The translations under genes were made by a program, and so were the position numbers. A DNA stretch of 64,000 nt, from the NCBI RefSeq assembly GCF_003387155.1, contig NZ_QUMT01000006.1, positions 1-64,000 of the forward strand, written 5' to 3'. Source of the DNA: Roseateles depolymerans. GTDB lineage: Bacteria > Pseudomonadota > Gammaproteobacteria > Burkholderiales > Burkholderiaceae_C. Position 1 is the first letter of the stretch, and every line of letters starts with the position of its first letter. Below are positions 1 to 7,886 of the stretch, piece after piece. The notes under the pieces were generated by a model. It saw only the letters and a list, made by a program, of their open reading frames with translations, had not been told where the DNA came from and made no database searches.

Positions 1-204
1 TTGAATAACTCAACGGAATCGAACAAAGACTACTTTCATAGCTTCATTCATTTCCGTGAGCGTCTAAAGATTTAACCTTCTCAGGTTGCCTCTATTCAGA
101 CGCCCACGCTTATTGGCTGTAAATTTTTAAAGATCATCGAAGCAGCCAGGCTGTTTCGTTTGCTGCCGTGTCGTCGTTGACGTCATCAGCAGCGAAGAAG
201 CGAG
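1..204 (-). other. Leader of an rRNA operon (16S gene lies off the left edge)
   Basis: Transcribed leftwards, this AT-richer stretch carries a beta-proteobacterial rRNA antitermination signal followed by a GCGTGGGCGTCTGAATAGAG-like stretch typical of 16S leaders. No coding sequence is convincing here. The 16S gene itself is not in the window; its presence just beyond base 1 is inferred from the boxA and the strong promoter behind it. Confidence 0.75.
115..136 (-). promoter_or_regulatory. rRNA boxA antitermination element
   Basis: Read on the minus strand the core is GATCTTTAAAAATTTACAGC, which matches the boxA-containing segment found upstream of 16S genes in Burkholderiales. It would recruit the Nus factor/SuhB antitermination complex to the leader RNA. 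Confidence 0.75.
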
Positions 205-234
205 ATTATGAACTATTCTTTTTGATTTCGTCAA
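205..234 (-). promoter_or_regulatory. Strong sigma-70 rRNA promoter
   Basis: On the minus strand a -35 box TTGACG (229-234) and a -10 box CATAAT (205-210) are separated by 18 bases. The bases just upstream (about 243-260) are A/T-rich, as in an UP element. The position, about 70 bases ahead of boxA, fits an rrn promoter. Confidence 0.75.
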
Positions 235-268
235 GCAGTCAGTGCAAATTATTTTTTACGCTGACTGC
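235..268. repeat. Inverted repeat abutting the rRNA promoter -35 box
   Basis: Perfect 8-bp arms, GCAGTCAG at 235-242 and CTGACTGC at 261-268, flank an 18-bp A/T-rich spacer. The element starts one base from the -35 hexamer and covers the putative UP element, so it may be a regulator site or simply shape UP-element DNA. Function is inference. Confidence 0.5.
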
Positions 269-540
269 GAAAGATTCATCATCAAGATCAATCACTCGCC
301 ACCGGTAGTTATCTGCGTCTGGCCCGCATACTGCGAACCGTCACTTCTTAACTACTGATGTCGCTGCCGGCCGTCTGTTCAGAACCTTGTTCAGAACGTC
401 TTGCTGATCAGCGAAGACCGCGACTGTAGCACAGCACTTTCCAGCAAGACAACAGAGGCAGTGAGATAGTGGCGATATTCGCCCTTTGCGACGGAACCCG
501 TACTGCGCAGACCCCCGCCACTTCACAGCCCACCAACGAG

Positions 541-566
541 AAAGGGCCCGCACAGCGGGCCCTTTT
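541..566 (-). terminator. Rho-independent terminator downstream of tctA
   Basis: The palindrome AAAGGGCCCGC-ACA-GCGGGCCCTTT forms a strong GC stem followed on the minus strand by a T-rich tail. It lies about 50 bases beyond the tctA stop codon and separates that unit from the rRNA promoter. The stem is symmetrical, so it could act in both directions. Confidence 0.75.
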
Positions 567-618
567 CGTCACTTCACGTTCACTGCGGCAGCCTCGCTAC
601 CCCCAGTGTCCAGCAGCG

Positions 619-2124
619 TCAGTCCTCCTGGAAGGCTTCTTCGCGCTTGTTCTTGATGGACGGCAACATCACCACCACCACCATCAGCGCCGCTGCAATC
701 AGCAGCCCTGCCGACAGCGGGCGGGTCATGAAGGTGCTCCAGTCGCCGCGCGACAGCAGCAGCGCCCGGCGCAGGTTCTCTTCCATCATGGGTCCGAGGA
801 TGAAGCCCAGCAGCAGCGGCGCCGGTTCACAGCTCAACTTGTAGAAGAGGTAACCCACCACCGCAAAGCCTGCGGTCATGAACACATCGAAGTTGTTGTT
901 GTTCAGCGTGTAGGTGCCGATACAGCAGAACACCACGATCGCCGGGAACAGGAAGCGGTAAGGCACCGTCAGCAGCTTGATCCAGATCCCGATCAGGGGC
1001 AGGTTCAGGATCACCAGCATCAGGTTGCCGATCCACATCGACGCAATCAGCCCCCAGAACAGCTCCGGGTTGCTTGTCATCACCTGTGGGCCGGGCTGGA
1101 TGCCCTTGATGGTCATCGCCCCCACCATCAGTGCCATCACCGCATTGGGCGGGATGCCCAGCGTCAGCATCGGAATGAAGGAGGTCTGTGCGCCGGCGTT
1201 GTTGGCCGACTCCGGACCCGCCACGCCCTGGATGGCGCCCTTGCCGAAGCGGCTCGGATCCTTCGCCACCTTCTTCTCCAGCGTGTAGGCGGCAAACGAG
1301 GCCAGCAGCGCCCCGCCGCCAGGCAGCACGCCCAGCACCGAGCCCAGCGCCGTGCCGCGCAGCACCGCCGGCCAGGCGTCGTGGAAGTCCTGCTTGGTCG
1401 GCCACAGGCCCTTCACGCTCTTGGTGAAGACCTCACGATGTTCCGCCGGCTGCCCCAGGTTGGCGATGATTTCGCCAAACCCGAAGATGCCCATGGCGAT
1501 CACCACGAAGTTGATGCCGTCGGTCAGTTCCGGGATGTCGAACGAGAAACGGGGCGTACCCGAAATCACGTCCGTGTTGATCTGCCCCAGCAGCAGCCCC
1601 AGCACGATCATCGCGATCGCCTTGAGCAGCGACCCGGACGCCAGCACCACGGCACCGATCAGGCCCAGCACCATCAGCGAGAAATACTCCGCCGGGCCGA
1701 ACTTGAAGGCCAGCTCCGTCAGCGGCGGCGCAAAGGCCGCAATGATGATGGTGCCGACGCAGCCCGCAAAGAACGAGCCCAGCCCTGCCGCCGCCAGCGC
1801 CGACCCGGCGCGGCCTTGACGGGCCATCTGGTAGCCGTCGATGGCGGTCACCACCGACGACGATTCCCCAGGCACGTTGATCAGGATGGCGGTGGTCGAG
1901 CCCCCATACTGCGCGCCGTAATAGATGCCGGCCAGCATGATCAGCGCCGGCGTCGCATCCAGCGAATAGATGGACGGCAGCAGCATGGCGATGGTGGCCA
2001 CTGGCCCCAGGCCCGGCAGCACACCGATCAGGGTCCCCAGCACCGCGCCGCCGAAGGCATACAGCAGGTTCTGGAGGGTCAGGGCTGTCTGAAAGCCCAG
2101 CAGGAGGTTGTTGATCAGATCCAT
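619..2124 (-). CDS. tctA: Tripartite tricarboxylate transporter permease TctA
   Basis: Large membrane subunit (501 aa, the usual length for the family) of a TTT-type secondary transporter that takes up carboxylates such as citrate with a periplasmic binding protein. The N-terminus has the TctA signature GVLPGLGPVATIAML followed by GAQYGGSTTAILINVPGE, and a second GxLPGGGA copy lies mid-protein, matching the internal repeat of the family. About 10-12 hydrophobic segments are visible. The start has a good Shine-Dalgarno (GAGGAG). It follows tctB by 10 bases, so the two are co-transcribed. The substrate cannot be told from sequence, and no tctC binding-protein gene is present nearby. Confidence 0.95.
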   Translation of the reverse strand: MDLINNLLLGFQTALTLQNLLYAFGGAVLGTLIGVLPGLGPVATIAMLLPSIYSLDATPALIMLAGIYYGAQYGGSTTAILINVPGESSSVVTAIDGYQMARQGRAGSALAAAGLGSFFAGCVGTIIIAAFAPPLTELAFKFGPAEYFSLMVLGLIGAVVLASGSLLKAIAMIVLGLLLGQINTDVISGTPRFSFDIPELTDGINFVVIAMGIFGFGEIIANLGQPAEHREVFTKSVKGLWPTKQDFHDAWPAVLRGTALGSVLGVLPGGGALLASFAAYTLEKKVAKDPSRFGKGAIQGVAGPESANNAGAQTSFIPMLTLGIPPNAVMALMVGAMTIKGIQPGPQVMTSNPELFWGLIASMWIGNLMLVILNLPLIGIWIKLLTVPYRFLFPAIVVFCCIGTYTLNNNNFDVFMTAGFAVVGYLFYKLSCEPAPLLLGFILGPMMEENLRRALLLSRGDWSTFMTRPLSAGLLIAAALMVVVVMLPSIKNKREEAFQED

Positions 2125-2134
2125 GCGCGACTCC

Positions 2135-2602
2135 TCATCCGCCGAGGAAGGTTGGCCACACAGGGATCACGAGACTCAATCCCCAGACAAAAATCGCCCA
2201 GCTGCCCACCGTCAGCACCACGCTGCTCAGGATGGCATCGCGCCAGCGGAACTCATCGCTGGCAAAGGACGACACGATGATCAGCAGCGGCAGCGTGATG
2301 GCCAGGCCCAGGCGCGGCAGCGCGAAGCCGAACATCGCGATGGCGCCGACCACGACCAGCAGCGGGCGCCATGCGATGGCGCCAATGGGCTGGCCGCCGT
2401 CCGATTCGATCGTCAGGGCCTTGAACAGCACTGCAGCGCCCAGCAGTGCCAGCAGCACGCCCAGGCCGAACGGGAAGTAACCGGGCCCGGGGCGGGCCGA
2501 ACTGCCAAAGCTGTAGTGGATCAGGGAACCGCTCGCAAACGCGACACCAACGATCACAAACAACAGCCCTGACCAGAAGTCGCGCTGACTCTTGATCTTC
2601 AT
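2135..2602 (-). CDS. tctB: Tripartite tricarboxylate transporter small membrane subunit TctB (DUF1468)
   Basis: 155 aa with four predicted membrane segments, beginning MKIKSQRDFWSGLLFVIVGV, the typical opening of TctB/DUF1468 proteins. The next hallmark, a GPGYFPFGLG motif around residues 40-50, is present. TctB pairs with TctA in the inner membrane. An upstream in-frame start at 2710 exists but would add a non-hydrophobic 36-residue head not seen in the family, so the ATG at 2602 is preferred. First gene of a two-gene unit with tctA. Confidence 0.9.
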   Translation of the reverse strand: MKIKSQRDFWSGLLFVIVGVAFASGSLIHYSFGSSARPGPGYFPFGLGVLLALLGAAVLFKALTIESDGGQPIGAIAWRPLLVVVGAIAMFGFALPRLGLAITLPLLIIVSSFASDEFRWRDAILSSVVLTVGSWAIFVWGLSLVIPVWPTFLGG

Positions 2603-2714
2603 CGAGGGACCCTCTAGAGGCTTGAATGGGCGCGATTCTAGGGAGCGGCCGCGCCCCGCCGTCTGTGGTTTCCACGTAAAACAGCGCGGCTGCGGCCCCT
2701 GGGACAACACCAGT

Positions 2715-4532
2715 TCAGGTCTGGTTTTCCCAGGTCGGCGTGCTGCGCAGCACCTCCTCCATGGTGGTCAGGCCTTCGGCCACCTTCATCGCCCCCCCCA
2801 GGCGCAGCGGCCGCAGGCCTTCCTGCACCGCCTGCCGGCGCAGTGCGGTCATGTCCGTGTGGGGATGCAGGTGGCGGCGGACCGTGTCGGACAGCATCAG
2901 CAGCTCATACAGCCCTGCCCGGCCGCGGAAGCCGGTATTGCGGCAGTCCAGGCAGCCGACCGGCTTGTAGGGCTTGACGCCGCCGCTCAGGCGCCAGGGC
3001 TTGAGCGTCTCATTGAGCGTGTCCAGCGTCACCTCCGGATCCGGCACCTTGCAGCTCGGGCACAGGGTTCGCACCAGCCGCTGCGCCAGCACGCCGATCA
3101 CGGTGGCGTCGATCAAATAGTTGGGCACGCCCAGGTCGGTCAGGCGGGTGATGGCGGAGACCGAATCGTTGGTGTGCAGCGTGGAGAACACCAGGTGGCC
3201 GGTCAGCGAGGCCTGGATGGCCATCTCGGCGGTTTCCAGGTCGCGGATTTCCCCCACCATGATGATGTCGGGATCCTGACGCATCAGGGCCCGGAGTCCG
3301 TCGGCGAAGCCGAAGTCGATGGACGCGAGCACCTGCGACTGGTTGAACGACGGCTCGATCATTTCGATCGGGTCCTCCACCGTGCAGACATTCACCTCGT
3401 CCGTCGCCAGGCGCTTGAGGGTGGAATAAAGGGTGGACGTCTTGCCCGAACCGGTGGGCCCGGTCACCAGGATGATGCCGTGCGGCTTGGCGGTCAGACG
3501 GGTCCAGCGCTCCGCATCATGGGTGGAGAAGCCCAGCTGCGAGAGGTCCTTGACGGCGGTGTCCGGGTCGAAGATCCGCATCACCATCTTCTCGCCGAAG
3601 GCGGTCGGCAGCGTCGACAGACGCATTTCCACCTCTTCCCCGGCGGGATTGCGGGTCTTGATGCGGCCGTCCAGCGGCCGGCGCTTTTCCACCACGTCCA
3701 TCCGCCCCAGCAGCTTGATGCGGGCGGTCATCGCCGCCATCACCGAGGGGGGCAGCTGGTAGACGGTGTGCAGCACACCGTCGATGCGAAAGCGAATGGC
3801 CCCCATGTCCCGGCGCGGCTCCAGATGGATGTCCGAGGCGCGCTGGTCGAAAGCGTACTGCCAGAGCCAGTCCACCACCTGCACCACGCCCTGGTCGTTG
3901 GCATCCAGCTGCTTATTGCTGCGGCCCAGCTCCACCAGTTGCTCGAAGCTGGCGGTCTGGCTGACCTCCCCGCTCTTGGACGCGGCCCGCACCGACCGGG
4001 CCAGCGTGAAGAATTCAGTCGTGAAGCGGCTGATCTCCTGCGGATTGGCCAGCACCAACTTCACCCGCTTGCGGGTGTGCGACTCGATCTGCGAGACCCA
4101 GCCGGCATCCAGCGGCTCAGCGGTGGCGACCGTCACTTCGGTCATCCCCACCTGGATGGGCAGGCATCGACGGGCTTCCGCATAGTTGGCCGACATCACG
4201 TCCGCCACCCGGCCCACATCCACCTTCAGCGGATCGATGCGCAGGTAGGGCATCTTCAGCCGCGCAGCCAGCCACTCGGTCATGGCCTCCACATCCATCA
4301 CCCGGCCGGTGTCCGCGCGCGTCAGTCCGGCATTGCCCAGCCGCACCAGCGGATGCAGCGCACTGTTGCCGGCGGCAAAGCGGGCTTCGGTCTGGCGAGC
4401 TGCCTCGGCCTCGATCACACCATCCTCCACCAGCCATTTCAGCAAGCTGCGCCATTCCAGCTTGCCCGTGGCGGGGGGGGCAGCAGCGGCGGCGGTGGTC
4501 GCCGGGGCCTTCACGGGGCTTGAGGTCTTCAT
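2715..4532 (-). CDS. GspE/PilB-family secretion ATPase
   Basis: 605 aa hexameric ATPase of the type II secretion / type IV pilus family. The N-terminal third holds a GspE/PilB N-domain (about 60-200). The core has RASDIHLEPR (about 233-242), Walker A GPTGSGKTS (about 363-371), the Asp box, Walker B with IMVGEIRDLETAEMA, and the His box TLHTNDS. Near the C-terminus two CxxC pairs (CPSC and CLDC) form the zinc-binding domain typical of GspE and PilB. It is the last gene of a leftward operon behind a spermidine-synthase-like gene (3-base gap), with no other gsp or pil genes in the window, so its partner machine must be encoded elsewhere. GspE versus PilB cannot be settled here. Confidence 0.9.
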   Translation of the reverse strand: MKTSSPVKAPATTAAAAAPPATGKLEWRSLLKWLVEDGVIEAEAARQTEARFAAGNSALHPLVRLGNAGLTRADTGRVMDVEAMTEWLAARLKMPYLRIDPLKVDVGRVADVMSANYAEARRCLPIQVGMTEVTVATAEPLDAGWVSQIESHTRKRVKLVLANPQEISRFTTEFFTLARSVRAASKSGEVSQTASFEQLVELGRSNKQLDANDQGVVQVVDWLWQYAFDQRASDIHLEPRRDMGAIRFRIDGVLHTVYQLPPSVMAAMTARIKLLGRMDVVEKRRPLDGRIKTRNPAGEEVEMRLSTLPTAFGEKMVMRIFDPDTAVKDLSQLGFSTHDAERWTRLTAKPHGIILVTGPTGSGKTSTLYSTLKRLATDEVNVCTVEDPIEMIEPSFNQSQVLASIDFGFADGLRALMRQDPDIIMVGEIRDLETAEMAIQASLTGHLVFSTLHTNDSVSAITRLTDLGVPNYLIDATVIGVLAQRLVRTLCPSCKVPDPEVTLDTLNETLKPWRLSGGVKPYKPVGCLDCRNTGFRGRAGLYELLMLSDTVRRHLHPHTDMTALRRQAVQEGLRPLRLGGAMKVAEGLTTMEEVLRSTPTWENQT

Positions 4533-4535
4533 GGC

Positions 4536-5366
4536 TTAATCGCGGATCTGGTTGATGATGTTCATCGGCAGCGGGCGCACCAGTTTCAGCCATTTGCGGG
4601 CCGGCAGGTCGAAACGCTCCTCGATGAAGGCGGCGCGGCGCTCCAGCTCCTCCCGGTCGGGCACCTGCACACCGCGGGCGGCCACCACGATGGTGTTGCC
4701 CTCGCGGGTGGGGGTGAGATGCCAGACCTGGTCGGAGCCGAAGGCGGTGGCGATGCGGGCGGCGCTGCGGGCGAAGCTGGCGCTGCGGCCAAAGAGGTTG
4801 ACGGTCATCAGCCCGCCGTCGGCCAGCACGGCGCGGCAGTCGCTGTAGAACTGCTGGTCGTCCAGCACCGGGGCAGCGGCTTCGTGGTCATACAGGTCCA
4901 CATTCAGCACCGCCGCCGTGCCCCAGTGCGCCGCGTCGGCCACCCAGGCACCGGCATCCTGGTTGAGCACCTGGAAGCGGTCGTCGTCCTCCGGCAGGTG
5001 GAACCAATGACGGCAGGCGCTGATCACCGTCGGGTTGATCTCCACCGCCGTGGTCTTCATCTTCAGCTGCCGGCGGGTGAAGCGGCTCAGCGCCCCGGCC
5101 CCCAGGCCCAGTTGCACCGCCCGGCCGCTGGTCATGTCGGCGGCGTCGCGCCACAGCATCCAGGCCATCATGCGCTGCACATACTCCAGCTCGAGCCGGT
5201 CGGGCTTCTTCACCCGCATGGCGCCCTGCACCCAGATGGAATCCAGATGCAGGTAGCGCACACCGTCGAACTCGCTCAGTGTGGCCTCGACCCAGTCTGT
5301 CTTGTTCTTGTCCCGCTTGTTGCCCACTGCGTCGTCCTGAAGTGAAGAAGGCCAGGGGGACCGCAT
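4536..5366 (-). CDS. Spermidine/spermine synthase-like SAM-dependent protein
   Basis: 276 aa with a Rossmann methyltransferase-like fold. The glycine loop reads VQLGLGAGAL (about 85-94), followed by a VEINP acidic loop and a LNVDLYD motif, as in polyamine synthase homologues. Such SpeE-like proteins without the N-terminal tetramer domain are common beside unrelated genes, and an aminopropyltransferase activity is not assured. The ATG at 5366 has a GGAG ten bases upstream, inside the previous gene's stop region. A GTG at 5327 with its own AGGA is an alternative that would shorten the protein by 13 residues. Sits in the purU-to-gspE operon. Confidence 0.75.
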   Translation of the reverse strand: MRSPWPSSLQDDAVGNKRDKNKTDWVEATLSEFDGVRYLHLDSIWVQGAMRVKKPDRLELEYVQRMMAWMLWRDAADMTSGRAVQLGLGAGALSRFTRRQLKMKTTAVEINPTVISACRHWFHLPEDDDRFQVLNQDAGAWVADAAHWGTAAVLNVDLYDHEAAAPVLDDQQFYSDCRAVLADGGLMTVNLFGRSASFARSAARIATAFGSDQVWHLTPTREGNTIVVAARGVQVPDREELERRAAFIEERFDLPARKWLKLVRPLPMNIINQIRD

Positions 5367-5373
5367 CGGCGTG

Positions 5374-5883
5374 TCACTCCTGACGAATCGGGGGCCCGCT
5401 GACCGTATTCAGCGCCCGCCAGGCCCGCAACTTGTCATCGTAGGGCATCGTGTGGGCGGGGCTGGAGGAAGGAAGCACCAGAACCCGGTAAACCTTTGCA
5501 AGGTCCCCGAGTAGCCGTTGCCCCAGGCGGCCGGCGGTGCCGCCGTTGAAGCCGATGACCCGCAGCGCCGGCAGTTCGCGCAGCAGCCGGGCCAGGTCGC
5601 TGACGTCCGGGCGGCGGATGGCGCTGTCCAGGCTGCCTTCCCGTTCGGTTTCGGAGATGACGTCCCACAGGGCGATGCGCAGGTCCTGCAGGGCGGCCAG
5701 GCGTGCTTCATAGGGCAGCGAGACCAGATCGACGCCGCGTACGTCACCCACCAGGCGCCAGAACTGGTTGCGGGGGTGGCCGTAGTACTGCTGCGCCTTC
5801 AGGGACGCGAGGCCAGGGAAGCTGCCCAGCAGCAGCCATTGCGCGTCTGGGCGCATCACCGGCGCCAGGCCCTGCCAGCGCAT
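5374..5883 (-). CDS. DNA-deoxyinosine (hypoxanthine-DNA) glycosylase, UDG superfamily
   Basis: 169 aa base-excision repair enzyme expected to remove hypoxanthine, the product of adenine deamination, from DNA. The N-terminus holds LLLGSFPGLASLKAQQYYGH and NQFWRLVG, the signature of the family-6 UDG/hypoxanthine glycosylase group. The C-terminal LPSSSPAHT replaces the usual HPS loop of UDGs. The ATG at 5883 overlaps the tatD stop codon as TGATG, implying translational coupling. A longer frame starting at 5961 lies inside tatD and is rejected. Neighbouring tatD (nuclease) supports a DNA-repair setting. Confidence 0.85.
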   Translation of the reverse strand: MRWQGLAPVMRPDAQWLLLGSFPGLASLKAQQYYGHPRNQFWRLVGDVRGVDLVSLPYEARLAALQDLRIALWDVISETEREGSLDSAIRRPDVSDLARLLRELPALRVIGFNGGTAGRLGQRLLGDLAKVYRVLVLPSSSPAHTMPYDDKLRAWRALNTVSGPPIRQE

Positions 5884-6719
5884 CAGGCGCGGGGAGCCGG
5901 CTGAGCCTGCAATCCCGCCAGCTTTGGCAGCGCCTGCAGCGCATTGTTCCGGGTGATGCAAGCGGCCTCCTCCACCGTCCAGCCGCGCAGCGCCGCCAGA
6001 TCACTGCCGATGCGGGGCAGTTCGCCCGGTTCGTTGCGCATGGAGGCGCCGGCGGCCCGCTCCTCGAAGGTGCGGTAGAGCCATTGCGGCGGGATGTCCG
6101 GGGCGTCCGTCTCGGTGACCAGGGCGTCGGCAGGCAGTTCAGCGGCCAGGCGGCGGATCTGCAGCGAGCGGTCGAAGGTCAGCGTTCCCCCGAACCCCAG
6201 CTTGAAGCCCAGCGCCAGGAAGGCCTCCGCCTGCTGCCGGCTGCCATTGAAGGCGTGGCCGATGCCGCCGGTCGTCACCCCGATCCGGCGCAGGCCGCCC
6301 AGCAGCTGGTCCGCACTTCGCCGCACATGCAGGATCACCGGCAGGCCGTGCCGCCGCGCGAGCTTGAGCTGCTCCAGGTAGAACCATTGCTGCCGCTGCA
6401 CATCCAGCGACTTCACGAAGAAGTCCAGTCCGATCTCGCCGATTGCGACCAGATGGGGATCATCCCGATGCGCGGTCAGCGCACGATCCAGGGTGGCGAG
6501 GTCTTCCTCCGCCGCGCCCATCACATAGAGCGGGTGGATGCCCAGCGCATACGCATACCCATGCTGATGGGCCAGATGACGCACCGTCTCGAAGTTGTCC
6601 ACCGAGACCGCTGGAATCACGATCTGCTGCACCCCCGCCGCGCGGGCGCGCGCCACCACCTCCGCCCGGTCGGCGTCGAACTCTCCGGCGTCAAGATGGC
6701 AGTGGGTGTCGATCCACAT
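5883..6719 (-). CDS. tatD: TatD-family metal-dependent hydrolase/DNase
   Basis: 278 aa amidohydrolase-fold enzyme, the usual size. The metal-binding opening is MWIDTHCHLD, followed by GIHPLYV, GEIGLDFF (metal ligand Glu), HVRRS with a metal His, GHAFNGS, and a C-terminal TETDAPDIPPQW whose Asp is a metal ligand. TatD proteins show Mg-dependent 3'-5' DNA exonuclease activity and are also linked to D-aminoacyl-tRNA or protein quality control. It is co-transcribed with purU upstream (14-base gap) and the glycosylase downstream (overlap). Confidence 0.93.
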   Translation of the reverse strand: MWIDTHCHLDAGEFDADRAEVVARARAAGVQQIVIPAVSVDNFETVRHLAHQHGYAYALGIHPLYVMGAAEEDLATLDRALTAHRDDPHLVAIGEIGLDFFVKSLDVQRQQWFYLEQLKLARRHGLPVILHVRRSADQLLGGLRRIGVTTGGIGHAFNGSRQQAEAFLALGFKLGFGGTLTFDRSLQIRRLAAELPADALVTETDAPDIPPQWLYRTFEERAAGASMRNEPGELPRIGSDLAALRGWTVEEAACITRNNALQALPKLAGLQAQPAPRA

Positions 6720-6733
6720 GACTCAGCGGCGCA

Positions 6734-7666
6734 TCAGCGGAACACCACCGTGCGATGGCCGTTGAGCAGCACCCGATGCTCGGCATGCCACTGGATGGCC
6801 CGGGCCAGGGTGACGCATTCCACGTCCCGGCCGATGGCCACCAGTTGGTCCGGCGTCATGCTGTGGTCGATGCGAGCCACGTCCTGCTCGATGATCGGTC
6901 CTTCGTCCAGGTCGGAGGTCACGTAGTGCGCGGTCGCCCCGATCAGCTTCACCCCGCGCTCATGCGCCTGGTGATAAGGACGGGCGCCCTTGAAGCTGGG
7001 CAGGAAGCTGTGGTGGATGTTGATGGCGCGGCCTTCCAGGTAGCGGCACATCTGCGGCGACAGGATCTGCATGTAGCGCGCCAGCACGACGAGGTCGATC
7101 TGCTGCTCCTCGATCAGCTCCTGGATGCGGCGCTCCTGGGCCAGCTTCTGCGCCTCGGTCGCGTGCAGCAGCGGGAAGTGGTGGAACGGGATGTCGTGGG
7201 AGGCGGCCAGCTGATAGAAATCCCGGTGGTTGGACACGATGGCCGGAATCTCGATGGCCAGATGCCCGGTCTGGACCCGGAACAGCAGGTCGTTCAGGCA
7301 ATGCCCCAGGCGGGAGACCAGCAGCAGCACGCGGGTCTTGCGCTGGGCGTCCACCAGTTCCCAGTCCATGGACAGCCGCTGCGCCAGCGGCGCAAAGGCG
7401 GCGCGCAGCGCCTGCACCGGCCGGGGCTCGGCGCATTCGAATTCGATGCGCATGAAAAAGCGTTGGTGGTCCGCATCCCCATGCTGGGCCGAGGTCAGGA
7501 TGTTGCCGCCCTGCGCGAGCAGCTCACCGGTCACCGCATGGACGATGCCGGCCTGGTCGGGGCAACTGAGCTTGAGGATGAAGCGGCGGGAGCCGGCGTC
7601 GCCAGCCGGCGAGGTACCGGGTGCGGCGGAGACGCCTGCGGACAGGGAGGCAGTGGGGATCGTCAT
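6734..7666 (-). CDS. purU: Formyltetrahydrofolate deformylase
   Basis: 310 aa. Hydrolyses 10-formyl-THF to formate and THF, balancing the one-carbon pool and supplying formate for PurT. An ACT-like domain occupies residues about 30-110 (LSCPDQAGIVHAVTGEL). The formyltransferase domain follows with INIHHSFLPSFKGARPY and GATAHYVTSDLDEGPIIEQD, containing the catalytic Asn/His/Asp set. The ATG at 7666 is chosen; an ATG at 7687 would add seven residues. A 20-residue Ala/Gly/Ser head before the ACT domain is longer than usual. Probably the first gene of the operon through gspE. Confidence 0.95.
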   Translation of the reverse strand: MTIPTASLSAGVSAAPGTSPAGDAGSRRFILKLSCPDQAGIVHAVTGELLAQGGNILTSAQHGDADHQRFFMRIEFECAEPRPVQALRAAFAPLAQRLSMDWELVDAQRKTRVLLLVSRLGHCLNDLLFRVQTGHLAIEIPAIVSNHRDFYQLAASHDIPFHHFPLLHATEAQKLAQERRIQELIEEQQIDLVVLARYMQILSPQMCRYLEGRAINIHHSFLPSFKGARPYHQAHERGVKLIGATAHYVTSDLDEGPIIEQDVARIDHSMTPDQLVAIGRDVECVTLARAIQWHAEHRVLLNGHRTVVFR

Positions 7667-7886
7667 GATGCACCCATGGTAATTCACGGGCCGGGCCGGC
7701 TCGGCCCACCGAAGGCCGGACGGCCTCTCGCCTGCCTCGCCATTGGTGAAGCGAGACTGGCGGGATGGTGAACGAAGGTGGCCGGCTTGGGGCCATCGCC
7801 CCGGTCAGCGGCGCCACCGGATCCCAGGCAGCTCACCGGTAGCGTCGGCGTCAACCAACAGCGCGGCGTCGGCCGCACCGCCAGCG

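Noticed and set aside
341-553. 70-codon minus-strand frame upstream of the rRNA promoter
   Set aside because: It includes the tctA terminator, lacks a ribosome site and has no recognisable features.
469-2280. 603-codon open frame on the plus strand, very His/Arg/Gln-rich
   Set aside because: It is antisense to tctA/tctB, which are clear genes; composition is that of a high-GC shadow frame.
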